From positions 5,235,066 to 5,299,065 of the forward strand of contig JANPWX010000449.1 of NCBI GenBank assembly GCA_024734555.1: 64,000 bases of DNA, written 5' to 3'. Positions 27,801 to 39,401 of the stretch are shown here, piece after piece; position 1 is the stretch's first letter; every line of letters starts with the position of its first letter. The notes below the pieces were generated by a model that was given only the letters and a program-made list of their open reading frames with translations, had not been told where the DNA came from and did no database searches. The stretch is from Trochalopteron elliotii. Taxonomy: Eukaryota > Chordata > Aves > Passeriformes > Leiothrichidae. The position numbers and the translations under genes were made by a program.

Positions 27801-28551
27801 GCTAAAAGTACCTCAGACAAAAGGAAGCCTTAGTGCATAAATTAATGCAAATCAACCCTGGGCTCTTCCCTCCCGTGATGCTGGGAGCTTTGTGTTCTCT
27901 GTGTTGCTGCAAGAAATGAACACTGCTGTATTCTGGGGACAACAAAACAATGAGAGGAGAGACAAGGGCAAGGCAGAAGACAAGATCCAGGACTTCAGCT
28001 TTAAAGCCTGGATGAGAAAGAAATACTCAGAAAACAGTCAACTTTGTGGATTGGTATTGAAACCACACCAACCATGATGTGTCCACTGAAGTGTCACCTG
28101 GAGGTAACATGGAATTCAAATGCTGAAAATGCCTTCTTAGATGTCAGGAAATGGACATGCCTTGACAAAACAAATCAGGGATGGCTCAAATCTCCTTGGC
28201 AGCACAGCAAAGTTCAGCTCCAAGATTGCAACAAGTCCCAGGTGGAATACACTCCACCTCTGCAGAGGAGAACAGTGTTGATGAGTCTCAGTTGCTGCAA
28301 TGACTCTGGCTGCTACTGGTGCATTGGAGATCTGCTGTCCCTGCTCCACCCCATCAGGTTTTCACTGCTGCACCAGTGAAAACTCCACCTGGAGAGGTTT
28401 TCTGGTCCCACAAAACTGTTGCAAACAAGTGAACATGTTCCAAAGCATACAGTGGAAGCCCTGTTCCCTAAATCACTCACTTAAATATGTAGTCCATGCC
28501 TGGTAATAGCAGACAAGCTCAAATAGGATTGGTTTTTAGGCTTGGGGTTTT

Positions 28552-28568
28552 GAGAGAGAGAGAGAGAG
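28552..28568 (+). repeat. (GA)n short tandem repeat
   Basis: A GA dinucleotide run of 17 bp, uninterrupted. Confidence 0.9.
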
Positions 28569-28758
28569 TTTATTCAGGCAAACCTCTGTTTCTACTCTCC
28601 TTTTTTCCTGTTTGACCCATAAATGTCCTTTCACCTCCCTATTCCTTCATTAAAAAAGAGCTGGTGGCAGTCTGAGTTCCTAACCACAACCTGAGCCAGA
28701 TCTGTGCCAGTGTTCAGGCAGGCTCACTTGGGCTCACCCAGCTCCATGAACAATGTGG

Positions 28759-28802
28759 TAGCTGGAGGAAAGTGCCAGAGAATAGCTGGAGGAAAGTGCC
28801 AG
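28759..28802 (+). repeat. Two 20-bp tandem copies
   Basis: TAGCTGGAGGAAAGTGCCAG occurs twice, separated by four bases. This is a local duplication with no change between copies, so probably recent. Confidence 0.9.
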
Positions 28803-30554
28803 GAAAGTATCCCAGAGAATTGGTTCCATGGTATTCCTTTCATGTCAGTGCTTAGGCAGGATTTATTTCTTTGTTTGTTTTCTTCAATGGTGCTTGGGGG
28901 ATATTTACCCTTTGCTAGGCTTACATTGCTAGTCAGGAAAAAGACTCCCCAGGCAGCAGGAATTTGATGTCCCACAGTTTCTTATCTGCAACTCCAGTCC
29001 AGCTTGTATTAATAAAGGTTGAAGATTATTTAGGACTTCCAGTCTTCTGGCCAGTTGCAGAGGGGATGGGAAATTCAGGATGGACTTACACTCACAGTAA
29101 AACATAACACATGCAATAATATGTGATTTAACAAATATTTTCATATACTTAATCTAATAAACACAGCATATACGATAATGTATATGTGGCCCTGGTTACT
29201 TACACTCTCCTTTAACAGTTTGTGTAAACAGATCCCAGCTGTTTGACTGCTTTTGGTCGTATTCTTGATGTTTTCCCAATTTTATCCTAGAAATAAAGAG
29301 AAAATGAACATTTTGTAATGATGTTTTTGGCAGCAGCCTTCACCCATTTCCTGGTGTGAAGCTCCTGTAGGCTCCTGTCACTTGACATTTCACACTCCCC
29401 TCTCTGAGGCACCAACAAAGGCTTGGGTGCCTGGGAGCACAGTGGTGCTGGGGCTGAGGTGAGCAGCTGAGCAAGGCCCCAGGGAAAGCTGCTCCCAGCA
29501 AGCTCACAGGCAACTGTGACATGATCCTGCATGGCTGAGGGGAGAATTGGCTTCCCCCTGCCACTCCTGTCCATTCTCTCTCACCTCCAGCAACCAATAC
29601 CTCAGCCGAGCACCCGTGGCTGCAGAGTCCCTGGGGTGCACACTGAGCTATGCCCATGAGAGCTGCCCTGCTCCCCGTCCAGCTGTTCCCACTTGTGTGC
29701 CCACCAGCCCCAGGAGAAAATACATGCCCAGAGAGTCTCCAGAGGAGCGAGCAGCTTCTGGGGCTCTGCCACAGCTCAGCAGCTGAAGGTCAGGATGGGC
29801 TCTTGGCTTGCAGAATTAGTTGTTTGATTAGAGCAAACAGGTCTGGAAAGATGTTCAGGAGGTCTGCTGGTGCATTCCTACTCCAAAGCCACCACTGCAC
29901 ACTAGGCATCACTGATGCGTTTCTGCTCAAACTTTCCCAAAAATCCTCCAGTGGTAATCTTGCAATCTCCCTAGGCTGAATTATTGTTATTAAGGGCACT
30001 CCTTGGCCAATCTTAGCCTGCTGCAGTACTCATCCACTATTCTTTGTCTCAGACAGACAGAATCCAGACCATTCCCTTCCAGCTTGCAGCAGTATTCTGG
30101 ACTGTTGCAGGCTCTTATCCTGTGCCTCTCTCACAGCAGCTGTGAGCTGTTTGCAATGCATGGGGACTTGTTAACCTCCCTGCAGACCCCAGGTGACTGC
30201 ACTCCTACTGTGATATGGTTTCTAAGTCCCTGCAGCAATGCTTACCTCCCCGGCCTACTCCCTACATCTTCCCCTCTGAACAGAGTTCCTGTACAGCCAC
30301 CAGCCTCCCTCCTTGGCCCCTCACAGTTGCCACCCCGCCTGGCTCTCCATGGCATGGAGAGAGCCCAGTGAGGAAGAAGACAGAAAAACCTGGGGTAAAT
30401 TTTCTGCTTTGAGCTCCCTGTGTTGTCTTTCCCACACCCTCCACAGCAGGACTGGCTGCAGACCCCTGACTGAACTGCAGTTCCCAAGAATACCTCTCCC
30501 CTGTCCTCCCACAGCTCAGCTGCACGGTCCCAGCTCTCATGCTCGTTATGCACA

Positions 30555-31070
30555 GTTCAGGTTTCCAGACTACTGATCATTTTTGTTGCTTTCTGTTGGA
30601 CTCCATCCAGCCAGGCCATATCCAATGGAAGTCCAGTGCCCTCAGTAGAGCAGATCAGCCCCGCTGGGGGCTCACACTTGCTGAGAAGAAAACTCACTCC
30701 ATTTGTCTGGTAGGCTGTAATTTGGTTCACATTTCTCAGCATGGAGACGACCTGACACCGCTGACTCATCCACTGCCTTTGATCCTTTATGGCCCCCAGA
30801 CCTTTCTCTGCAGAGTGATGTCAATGCAGGTATTTTCCTTCATGCAGTTGCTTATTTCTGCAGAAGGTGGGATCTCACCCTTGTCCCTAGAAGAGAATTG
30901 CATCCCATTTTTCTCAAACTGTTTCTCCAATTTGACAAGACCATTTGTCAAGCTCAAGTGGTGTCTTCCAAAGTACTTGCAGCCTATTCCAGCCTTCTGT
31001 GGCCTGCAAAGTTAATAAGCCTGTTATTTATTTTAGAGACCACCATTAATAATGACCTGGCCTGGCATTT
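30555..31070 (-). mobile_element. Old CR1-like LINE fragment
   Basis: Heavily mutated but collinear with CR1-type LINEs. The order is TGATCATTTTTGTTGC, TTGGACTCCATCCAG, CCCCCAGACCTTTCTCTGCA, CATCCCATTTTTCTCAAACT, GTCTTCCAAAGTACTTGCAG and ACCATTAATAATGACCTGG. On the plus strand it reads as the complement of CR1 sense. The 158-residue open frame here (30539-31015) is a by-product of this repeat, not a gene. Ends are approximate. Confidence 0.6.
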
Positions 31071-34000
31071 CTCTGCTAGTGAATTTCTTCCCAGAGGCCA
31101 CCCTGTTCATTCTTCATGAAGCTTTTCCATGGAAATTGGATTTGTTCGGGCAAGAGATGAGAGGAAATAAAGCTAAACTCAGATTATTACTTGTTTCCCA
31201 TCCGAAGGGAAAAAAAGTAACACATAATGCTTGTCATCTGCTTCATTTAGCAGTCAGAGCCAGTAGCAAGTCACAAATGTGTGTCCCTATGCTGTGGGTG
31301 TTTCACACAGCCACCAAATCAAAACCACCTCCTGTGTGCCAGCGTGTCCCACAGAGGAGATGAAAGATCGAAGAGGATGGTGCATGCAGTGGCTGGGGCA
31401 GAGATTATCAATAAGCCTGGGGGAGATCCCCAAAGCAGGACACAGCTGAAGGCAGGGCAAAAGGCAAAAGCCATGAGACCATAAACCAGCCCATAAAAAG
31501 ACAAAAGCTCTGTGGCTGCACATTTGCTTGGCCAACTGAGGATGTAACTTACAACCAGTCTGTGTGTATCTCCTATCAGCTCAAAAGAGTTGCCCAACTC
31601 TCCCAGGTCCTCAGCACCCATGGCCAGTTTCCTGTCTCACTGCTGCACTGAGCAGTGCCTCTCCCCACCCTGACAGCTGCTCTCAGGTGGCACAGGAGCA
31701 GATGGCAGCAGTGATCACAGGGGCTGTATTGCCCTATGTTGCTGCAGTACAAATTCTCTCATTTCCAAAGCCAGGAGCTACCCAGTGACTGCTCTTTCTG
31801 TAGGCTCAAGATGAACTGCAAATACTCTGCAGCCGCCTTCTGCAGCCGGCTCTGCTCCTGTGTGCTCAGGAAAATGGAGCTCAGCAGCACAGCCCTGTCC
31901 CTGCTGTGCCCGTGGAGGCTCCTGGGCTAACAAAGGGGATGTTCCTTCTTGGCTACTCTAAGGGATTTGCAATGACAGTAAAGAACTTCTCTCCTTTTCC
32001 ATGATCTACCTTCTGCCCTTATACTTTCAGTATCCTGTCTCACAAGGAGAATTCATTTGTGATTGGGGTATTTTTCTTATGAGGTATTCTGGGTTTTTTT
32101 CTTCCCCTCTGTTTGCAATCAGCAAATGGGCCCTTGGAGTATAACAGCTACAAGAATATCTGAAACTCAGGTTTTAGCCTGGAGGGATGTTATTAAAGAA
32201 GAATTTTGAAGACTCTGAAGACAAGAGTAATGGGGATTTAACTATTCAAATGTCCAAAGTTCCCAGACAACACAGAAGATACCAGAAGGAAGTGCAAAGG
32301 AAGAGTTCAAAAGGATAAATCCATGTGGTTTAGGAAAGAGAAGGGATGAGATAATGTCTGGAAATTGATTATAAGTAGAGAAGTGACTGTGTAAACTGGG
32401 AGGAAGAGCATAAATCAGGCAAGAAATGTGTTCAGAATTAACTCAGAGGACAAGTCCAGAGAAGAATTTTGCTGTCACAGTTATGGCAGTAATACTGCCA
32501 TATATCTTGAGTTCAGTCCAAACAACATCTCAGCAGACATGGCTTTTCCACAGAACCTGAGCACCCTGCTCAAAGGAGGGACAACTTAAAAGAAAAATAA
32601 AGATTCTGAAGGTCATATCCAGTCCAGTTTTGATGATTATTTTCCCCACAAAAAAATTCTTTTGTCAATTTTTTTTTGTTTTCACTCTTCAAAGTGAGCA
32701 AGAGCTGGCAGCAGTACATCCTGACAGGATAGCTATGGCTTTGCTTGGAATGAAATACCAACAAAACTTTGCCAGTGATAAAGTTCCCAGGGCCCACCAC
32801 CTGGAAGGAACTTCTTGGCAGATTTCATAAACAAAGAGAAGCACTTAATTCTCAGTTAATTTTAATTCACTTTTGCACCACCACCCCCTCCATCCTCTCT
32901 TCAGATCTTCAGAAAAACTCCCCTAGTAACTTCTCCAGGCTGGCTGTGGGGCTCCATCAGAGCTGCAGGATGTTCATGTCTCTCTGTATCTCAGGGCTGA
33001 GGCAATGCTGTAGGTCTGTTGCCAGGAACTCAGGAGTGCTTGGAGTAGCTCCTGGATCTCTGTTCCTCTTACTCACTGAAAAACCGTGGATACAGACCCT
33101 GCACAGGACCCTTCTCCATTCTTCCCACCCAAATGCTGTCTTCAAAGGAAACCCATGGGTTTGTAGACTGACTGACAGCAGGAGCAGGCTGAAGGTTGTG
33201 ATGCTGGAAGTACAGGACCAGAAAACACAAGTAATTAACTTTTACTTGGGGAAGGGTACAAGAAAATTGTCAATGTTATACCATAAGGTAAAGGAGTCTG
33301 CAGGAGACAGTGAGTGCTAATTTTGCAGACAGATGGGAAAAACAGAAGTAACCTATCTGGTGGTAGATTGCGTGTGAAAACATGACAGACAAAAGCACTT
33401 TGAGGAACAAATGGCAAAGGGAATAAATGCTATTAATGTTTCTTCACATCAAAGATTCAGGACCTGTCAGAAAATCTGTAGGGCCAGCTGATATTATAAA
33501 ATATCATAGTAGATATGGCCATTTTTAAATTATTTATTTACTCAGTGCTTATAGTGGAAGAAACTTTGTGTTCAAATGGCTCCAGCCATTCTTGGGGGTT
33601 AGGATTCTTATTGAAGATTAGGTAGAAATCAAAATTACTTCAGAAGAGAGATTAAAAAAATCACAGAGTGAATAGCAGTGAATGACTAAGATTGATAATA
33701 AATACTCAGGAGGTCTATGTCTCTAAACTGAAAGAGCTAAGATCATAGCAGTGATGGATGTGACATTTAAAATTACTGGAAAGTTAAACAGGGGCAAACA
33801 TGAGATCAGTTTTAAAATTTGCTCCATAGGTGATGGGAGTAACTACATCTCTCTTATTCCAGTTTAGATTCTACAGTGGGGCCTGCCACTCTGTGCTGCA
33901 TCCACGTGCTGTGGCAAAGTCTTTGCTGGGAAGCTGCAGGGGTGGCTTCTGTGAGAAGATGCCAGCTGCTGCATCTGTCAGACAGAGCCAATGCCAGCCA

Positions 34001-37000
34001 GCCCCAGGACATATTCACCAAAGCTGAGCCCATCAGTGATGCTGGTGGCACCTCTCTAAAACACATTTTAAAAAGGGTAAAAATCCTGCACAGCAGCTGG
34101 AGAGAGAAGTAAGAATATGTGAGAGAAATAGCCCTGCTGAGGTTAGTGTAGAGGAAGGGCAGGAGGTGCTCCAGACACTGGAGTTGAGATTCCCCTACAG
34201 CACCTGGTGCAGCCCCTGGTGCAGCCCATGGTGAAGCAGCTGTGCATCTGCAACCCACAGAGAACCCAGGGGAGCAGAGACCTTTTGAGCTTCTGCATCT
34301 GTTTTCAAACTGACACGACAGAGGCAGGAGTGCAACATTTCAAAGGATGACTGATGCCCTTGGCAGCACTGAAGAATTTTGATGCTAGGTCTTTTATCAA
34401 AGAACTATCTTTAGTTTGTAGATGTGGTAACAATTTAACTAGTTTTATCTCCAGCGACATTACAAAGGCCATTGCAAGAATGTTTTCAGCCCACACACAA
34501 TTTAACATGGCTGTTTCTTACCACCATCTAAGAAGGTTTATGTTCCTAGAGAAGGTCAGCTGAGAACACAGCTCCTGGAGAGCCCCACCATCTTATAAAT
34601 GGGCAGTAAATGACAAAACACCTTCTGCCCTAGGGAAAGATTCACCTAACCTGCACTTAGGTATCTACAATGTAAATGCGTGCATGCAATGTCAATAAGG
34701 CTACTGCAAGCACTTCATTCTTTAATCTTGATGTTTTGGCTGTGTGATTACCTTTTACTCTTCTGCTGATTTCTGATTATTTTGAACACCTGCACTGTTT
34801 TCAAATATTTTGGTTTTGTTCGTAACTCTCTGTTCTTTTTTTGTCATAGGGTGGAGGATGTAATTTGTCCAAAAAAATCCAGATATTTCCTTTTGGTTTA
34901 TATGTTTGGAGAATTACAGAACTGCTCTTTGTTCTGTACTGGCCATCATGTCTTCACTTGCTGAGTCTAACACCATCCTGCCTTCCAATAGATTGATAAA
35001 AAGAAGAAAGAACACGTCACATATAACCCTAGGACTAACTGCCATAGCTTACCAGCAGAGAAGTTGTCAGACTCACCGAGTTCAAACTCCAGCTTTCCAA
35101 AGTTACATAATTAAAAATCCACCCATCCTAGGCTTGCAAGCTGGTACTTTTCCTGCCTGACTAGAAACCTGCAGGTTAACTGAAAAAGAAGCAGTGGGTG
35201 AAGAGCAAGAGCTTTCCCAGATGATAAAATGTTAATTAGCAGGGATGTTAGAGACATCACTGGATGCTCAGGGAAGTTCAGTGTATCAGCAGATCTACCC
35301 AAAGGTACTCATTTGCCCTGCACTGCAGCAGCACAAATTCAGCTGCTGATACTGATCCCATCATTTTCATTTCAGTCCATTCCTTACTCCTAGAGCTGGG
35401 AAAGTTCTCTGTAGGGAAAGGGGTGAGAGAGGAGGGTAGGGAAAGTTCTTTGACCCATGGAGATTCACCACTCAGGAGGAGTTAAAAATTAATGAGAGAC
35501 AGGAGAGGGAAATATAAAGCTGAGATTAGTTCCTTGTTTGTTTTCCTGCTCCCCATCGTGAAGTTATAGAAATGCATCCAGTGCTCTCTTTCTCCCACAG
35601 GCAGTTAATTACGTGTGTGAATAGTTTTCACTGCTTCCTGCTGGAATATCCCAGAACCACTGACCCAGTGTCACTGTCTGCCACCTCCTCTCCACACAGC
35701 CAAAAGGAACAGTAAAAAATCAGCTTAGCAGGGTCCTTTTGCAACCATGTTATCCCTTCTGCCACCTGCAGTGGCCGGACTGTTGGGGCTGGAGCTCAGA
35801 CTGCTGGACAGAGAAGAAACAGGAGAAGATGTGTGAAAGCCGACAACAGGCCCTGTCAATAAGAGGGACTCAAACAGAGAAAGATTCAGCTCTGTGACTA
35901 TAACTACAAACTGTGAAACATTTCTATTTTTTTGGCGTCAGTCATCTTGGGGTTTCCTCCTCCACCGAGTTCCTCTTCACTGCTTTCTTTAAGATTCCTG
36001 TACAGTTGTAGGTACCTCTAACACTGCTCAACCCTAACTTACCACATATCCTGAAAGCTTTATCATGCAGCCATCATGCTTAATGAAGAGGGCTGATAAT
36101 ATCACTTATTCACAGCTCTTCACTGGACACAGAACCTGGCAACAGCCCATTGCTTTTGCTTGTGGTTGCAGCCACTCTTATGAAGAAATCCAGTCAACAC
36201 CTTAAGCTTAGAAAATTCTATGCCACCAGGAGTGGCAAAATATCCATGAGCTATCCATTCTCCCGAGCAGGACCCTGCTAATAGGGCCCTTCATTTGTGT
36301 TGTTTTCTTTCTGACATGTTCCTGCTGTCTATGAGATACAATAACACAGTAAGACATTTTTGTCTTCATTGGCTCCTGTTTGGTGCTGTGAGTACCTGAG
36401 GGCCTTCACAATTCTACCTAAGGGGTAGAATTAGAGGATTTCAGCTGAAAGCAAAATTTCCCTCCTCACTTGCACTAAGTGGCTCTTACAGAAGCAAGCC
36501 ATTCCTTTCTTCAGTAATTGAAGCCTGGAATAACTTTTTCTCCCTATTTGGGCTGTGCTTATAGTGCTGGTGTATACTGATATATATATATAGATAGATA
36601 GAGATACATACACATATATATTATACCGCTAATATATGCTGATTTACTGGTAGTATAGACCTCACAGGACAACTCTCTCTGGTGACATCATCACTGACTC
36701 TTCAATGGAATGGAAGCAGCTCACCCTACACTGAAATTAATCACAGGATACCCTTGAATATTGCTGTCAGTAGAGGTTTCTTCTCTGGCTAGACACATTG
36801 TAGGAACAAGGAATGAAACAGGGAGTCACATCTGAGAAAGACACCACAGCAGAAGTGGGGTCTGCTTCTGCTGAACACTCCCACTCTCTCTGGATGCTCA
36901 CACCTCCTGAAGACACACCTGGGCAGCAGGGAGCCTCACAGCTCTATGGGATGATGCACAACCACAGGAAGTTTTGCTCCCACTCCCTGGTCCCCAGTAG

Positions 37001-37581
37001 AAAATATCAGTAAACTGAAGTGAGTTCAGCAAGGGCCTCACCAGGTGGGTGGAAGCTGGAGCGTTCATTTTGCAAGGTGGGCTTGACACACTTGACTTTG
37101 TCACCTACACTTGATGCATGATCCAGAGCAAAATGCAATGGCTTCCAGTGCAGGCACTTTCCTCAGCCTCAGTGAGATGGTGAGGAGAAAAGAAAGCAAG
37201 GAAGAAACAAGTAAGAACTTCCACAGGATGAAGGACCCTGGGACTGCTCCATTTCAAGTTTTGCCTCAGCCCCTGAGAGGTTTCTTCACCTTCCAGTCCA
37301 TCATTTCTCCTCACACCTCTCTCTCTCTTCAACACCCTCCTTGCAGCATTGCCAGGACCCTCCTCCAAACAACCATCTTCTTGAGGAATGTTCCCAGCCC
37401 TGCCCCCCTTTCCTTCCATTGCATCTTCAGGTTTTCAGAGCCCTGCAAGCCCCCCAGGCAGTGCACACCAAGAGCCTCCCCAGTGCGGGCAGGCAGTCAG
37501 CAGAGCAGTACATAGCAACAGTGAGTACTTCCCGGGAGCTTTGCTGACACTCCCCAAGGACTCCCTCCCACCCTCCCGGCC
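31071..37581. other. Non-coding, upstream flank of the VMO1-like gene
   Basis: Includes a 183-codon open frame at 32769-33320 (plus) with no recognisable domain, and the TA/GATA microsatellite at 36579. From about 37300 the sequence becomes C-rich up to the VMO1-like promoter. Confidence 0.5.
36579..36622 (+). repeat. Compound TA / GATA / CATA microsatellite
   Basis: About 44 bp of TATATATATA followed by TAGATAGATAGAGATA and a CATA-rich tail. Slightly interrupted simple sequence. Confidence 0.85.
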
Positions 37582-37587
37582 AATAAA
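37582..37587 (+). promoter_or_regulatory. TATA-like element of the VMO1-like gene
   Basis: AATAAA within CCAATAAAC, 52 bp before the chosen start codon. The spacing matches the TATA box of the minus-strand VMO1 gene (50 bp), which suggests homologous core promoters. Transcription about 30 bp downstream would begin near 37612, just after the upstream in-frame ATG at 37609. This favours the ATG at 37639 as the true start. Confidence 0.5.
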
Positions 37588-37638
37588 CTCCCCTGTGCCA
37601 ACACTTCCATGCACCGAGGCACGGAGCAGGTTGCTGCC

Positions 37639-39377
37639 ATGCAGCTGCTAATCCTGGCCGTCCTCTGCCTGCTGGGCTCCTGCTGCCTCGGGGGCACAGA
37701 GGTACGGCAATATGAGTCCATCCTCATGGTGCCAAACGGAGGGCCCTGGGGCTCCTGGGGGCACGAGCAATTCTGCCCCAGCGGCTACGCAAAGGGATTT
37801 GAATTGAAGGTAAGCTTTGGCTTCCTCTTCAGGGTGGGGAACAAAACCTGCTGTGAGACTGTTACTTTGTTCTGATCCTGGCAGGGCTGGCCACAGCACT
37901 TTGTCCCATCACAGCAGTTTGTATTGTGTCTGCATCATGCAGGAGTCTCAGCAAGAAATTTCTAGCACACAGTATCTCTCCAGGCTCCATGCCAGCAAGT
38001 GATTCCTTAGCAGAGGGGTCTCTTGGGTAAGAAGATTCCTGGGGTTGTACAGCAGAGCCTGTTACCAGGGGCAAGTCCCACCTGCCAGCACCCCAGCTCT
38101 AGGTATCACAGCACATGGTGACAGGGTGGGCATGGCCTAGGACAGCTGCCACCAAGCATTCCCCTTTCCAGAGAGCCTGCTCCACTGCTTGGAGAAAAAC
38201 AGAGGTGGGCAACAGCAAAATGGGATTCCTGAGAAACGTCATGGAGCTGCCCCACAGCCCTGCTCAGCTGCACTAGCGTTCTTGCTCTGTCCCCAAAGCC
38301 TCCTGCCATCCCCCACCACCATGGCTCACCTCATCACCTCTTTTAAAAGAGTGACCTCTCCCTTTTTCTTTGCCTTTTCTAAGGTCCAGCCCTTCCAGGG
38401 ATTTTGGCTGTTTGGTGATGACACAGCTCTGAACGGGGTCCGCCTGCTCTGCACAGACGGCGCAGTCATTGAGTCCTCCGTGGGGGGGTGAGCAGCCTTT
38501 CCTTCCTCATCCTCCTGCAGGGCAAGCTCCTGAGGAGCTTGAAGGACAACCAGTGAAGGGTTTCTCCATAGGGAGCCACACCCCCTGTGAAGGTGGCTCA
38601 ACATCCTACTTGAGGAGGTGGGTGGGTTCCCCTTGGCCACAAAGTGTGAAGGTTTCAGGGTAAAGGTCTGGTCCCAGGGAAAGGAACAGTGCTTTGGAAA
38701 ATGAAGGAAAGATCAGAAATTACAGATCTTAAAGCTATATTTTCTTCTTTTTTTGTCAGATTCTTATTTTGGAAAGTAAGTAACAGGGACATAATAAGCA
38801 GCTGAAATTGCTGAGGGGCTCTGCAGGAGCAGGGCATACTGGAGCTAGTGGTGGCTGGGCATCCAGGGGATGATGGAAAAGGAGAGTGGAACATGTGCTC
38901 CTAGAAACCTGCCACCCCCGTGTACATCCCTTGCCCCAGGACTGGCAGGACCCCGGGCAGGTTGAGGTGTTGATTGCAGCACAGCAAAGGCTGGACATGC
39001 CTTGGTAAGTTGTTTTTCCCTCTGGCAGGTGGGGGAACTGGACCGAGGCCCAGCTGTGCTCCAGCAACAGGCTGGTTTCGTTCTCTCTGCGGGTGGAAAG
39101 GTGGCAGTACCTGCGGGACAACACGGCTGTCAACAACGTCAGGTTCGCCTGCTCCAATGGGACACCCCTGGAGGGCTGGGGACTTTCAGGGGGTCACTTT
39201 GGCTCATGGAGCAGCAACTGCACCTCTGGGGCCATCTGTGGGCTCCAAACAAAGGTGGAGAAGCCCCAGGGGAAGTGGGATGACACAGGTCTCAATGACA
39301 TGAGTCTTCTGCTGCGAGTAAGCCTGACTCCCCACCCCATGCCGGCGTCTACAAAGCTGCACAGCATTAAACCTTGA
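37639..39377 (+). CDS. VMO1-like secreted protein, three exons, apparently frameshifted C-terminus
   Basis: Second VMO1-family gene. Exons are 37639-37809, 38384-38487 and 39029-39377, with AAG|GTAAGC, AAG|GTCCAG, GG|GTGAGC and CAG|GTGGGG junctions. Intron phases 0 and 2 are identical to the minus-strand VMO1. The open frame gives 207 aa: signal peptide about 1-19 ([18 protein letters not shown]), then [37 protein letters not shown] and [14 protein letters not shown]. Compared with VMO1 it has about three extra residues before the first DDTALNG. It also has three possible N-glycosylation sites (N95-W-T, N135-G-T, N155-C-T). After DDTGLND (residues 176-182) the family ending is lost and about 24 unrelated residues follow. 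The expected Phe-Cys-Cys-Glu-stop lies intact one frame over at 39307-39321. Only six of the eight family cysteines remain in frame. An ATG at 37609 would add ten residues but probably lies upstream of the transcription start. It may be a working paralogue, a recent pseudogene or a gene with an assembly error. Confidence 0.85.
39366..39371 (+). terminator. Candidate polyadenylation signal of the VMO1-like gene
   Basis: ATTAAA, the commonest variant hexamer. It sits 45 bp after the out-of-frame ancestral stop (39319-39321) but inside the extended reading frame, which stops at 39375-39377. Cleavage 10-30 bp downstream would fall near 39381-39401, leaving almost no 3' untranslated region after the extended stop. 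The position fits a signal that evolved behind the original stop. Confidence 0.5.
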
Positions 39378-39401
39378 ATCTGTCCTTGCACAAAGAGCAG
39401 T

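Larger units (their letters stand above)
21893..30554. other. Non-coding between the VMO1 genes
   Basis: Only the (GA)n at 28552 and the 20-bp duplication at 28759 stand out. Open frames are short and motif-free on both strands. Confidence 0.5.

Noticed and set aside
30539..31015. 158-codon plus-strand open frame
   Set aside because: Lies antisense across an old CR1-like LINE fragment, which explains the sequence.
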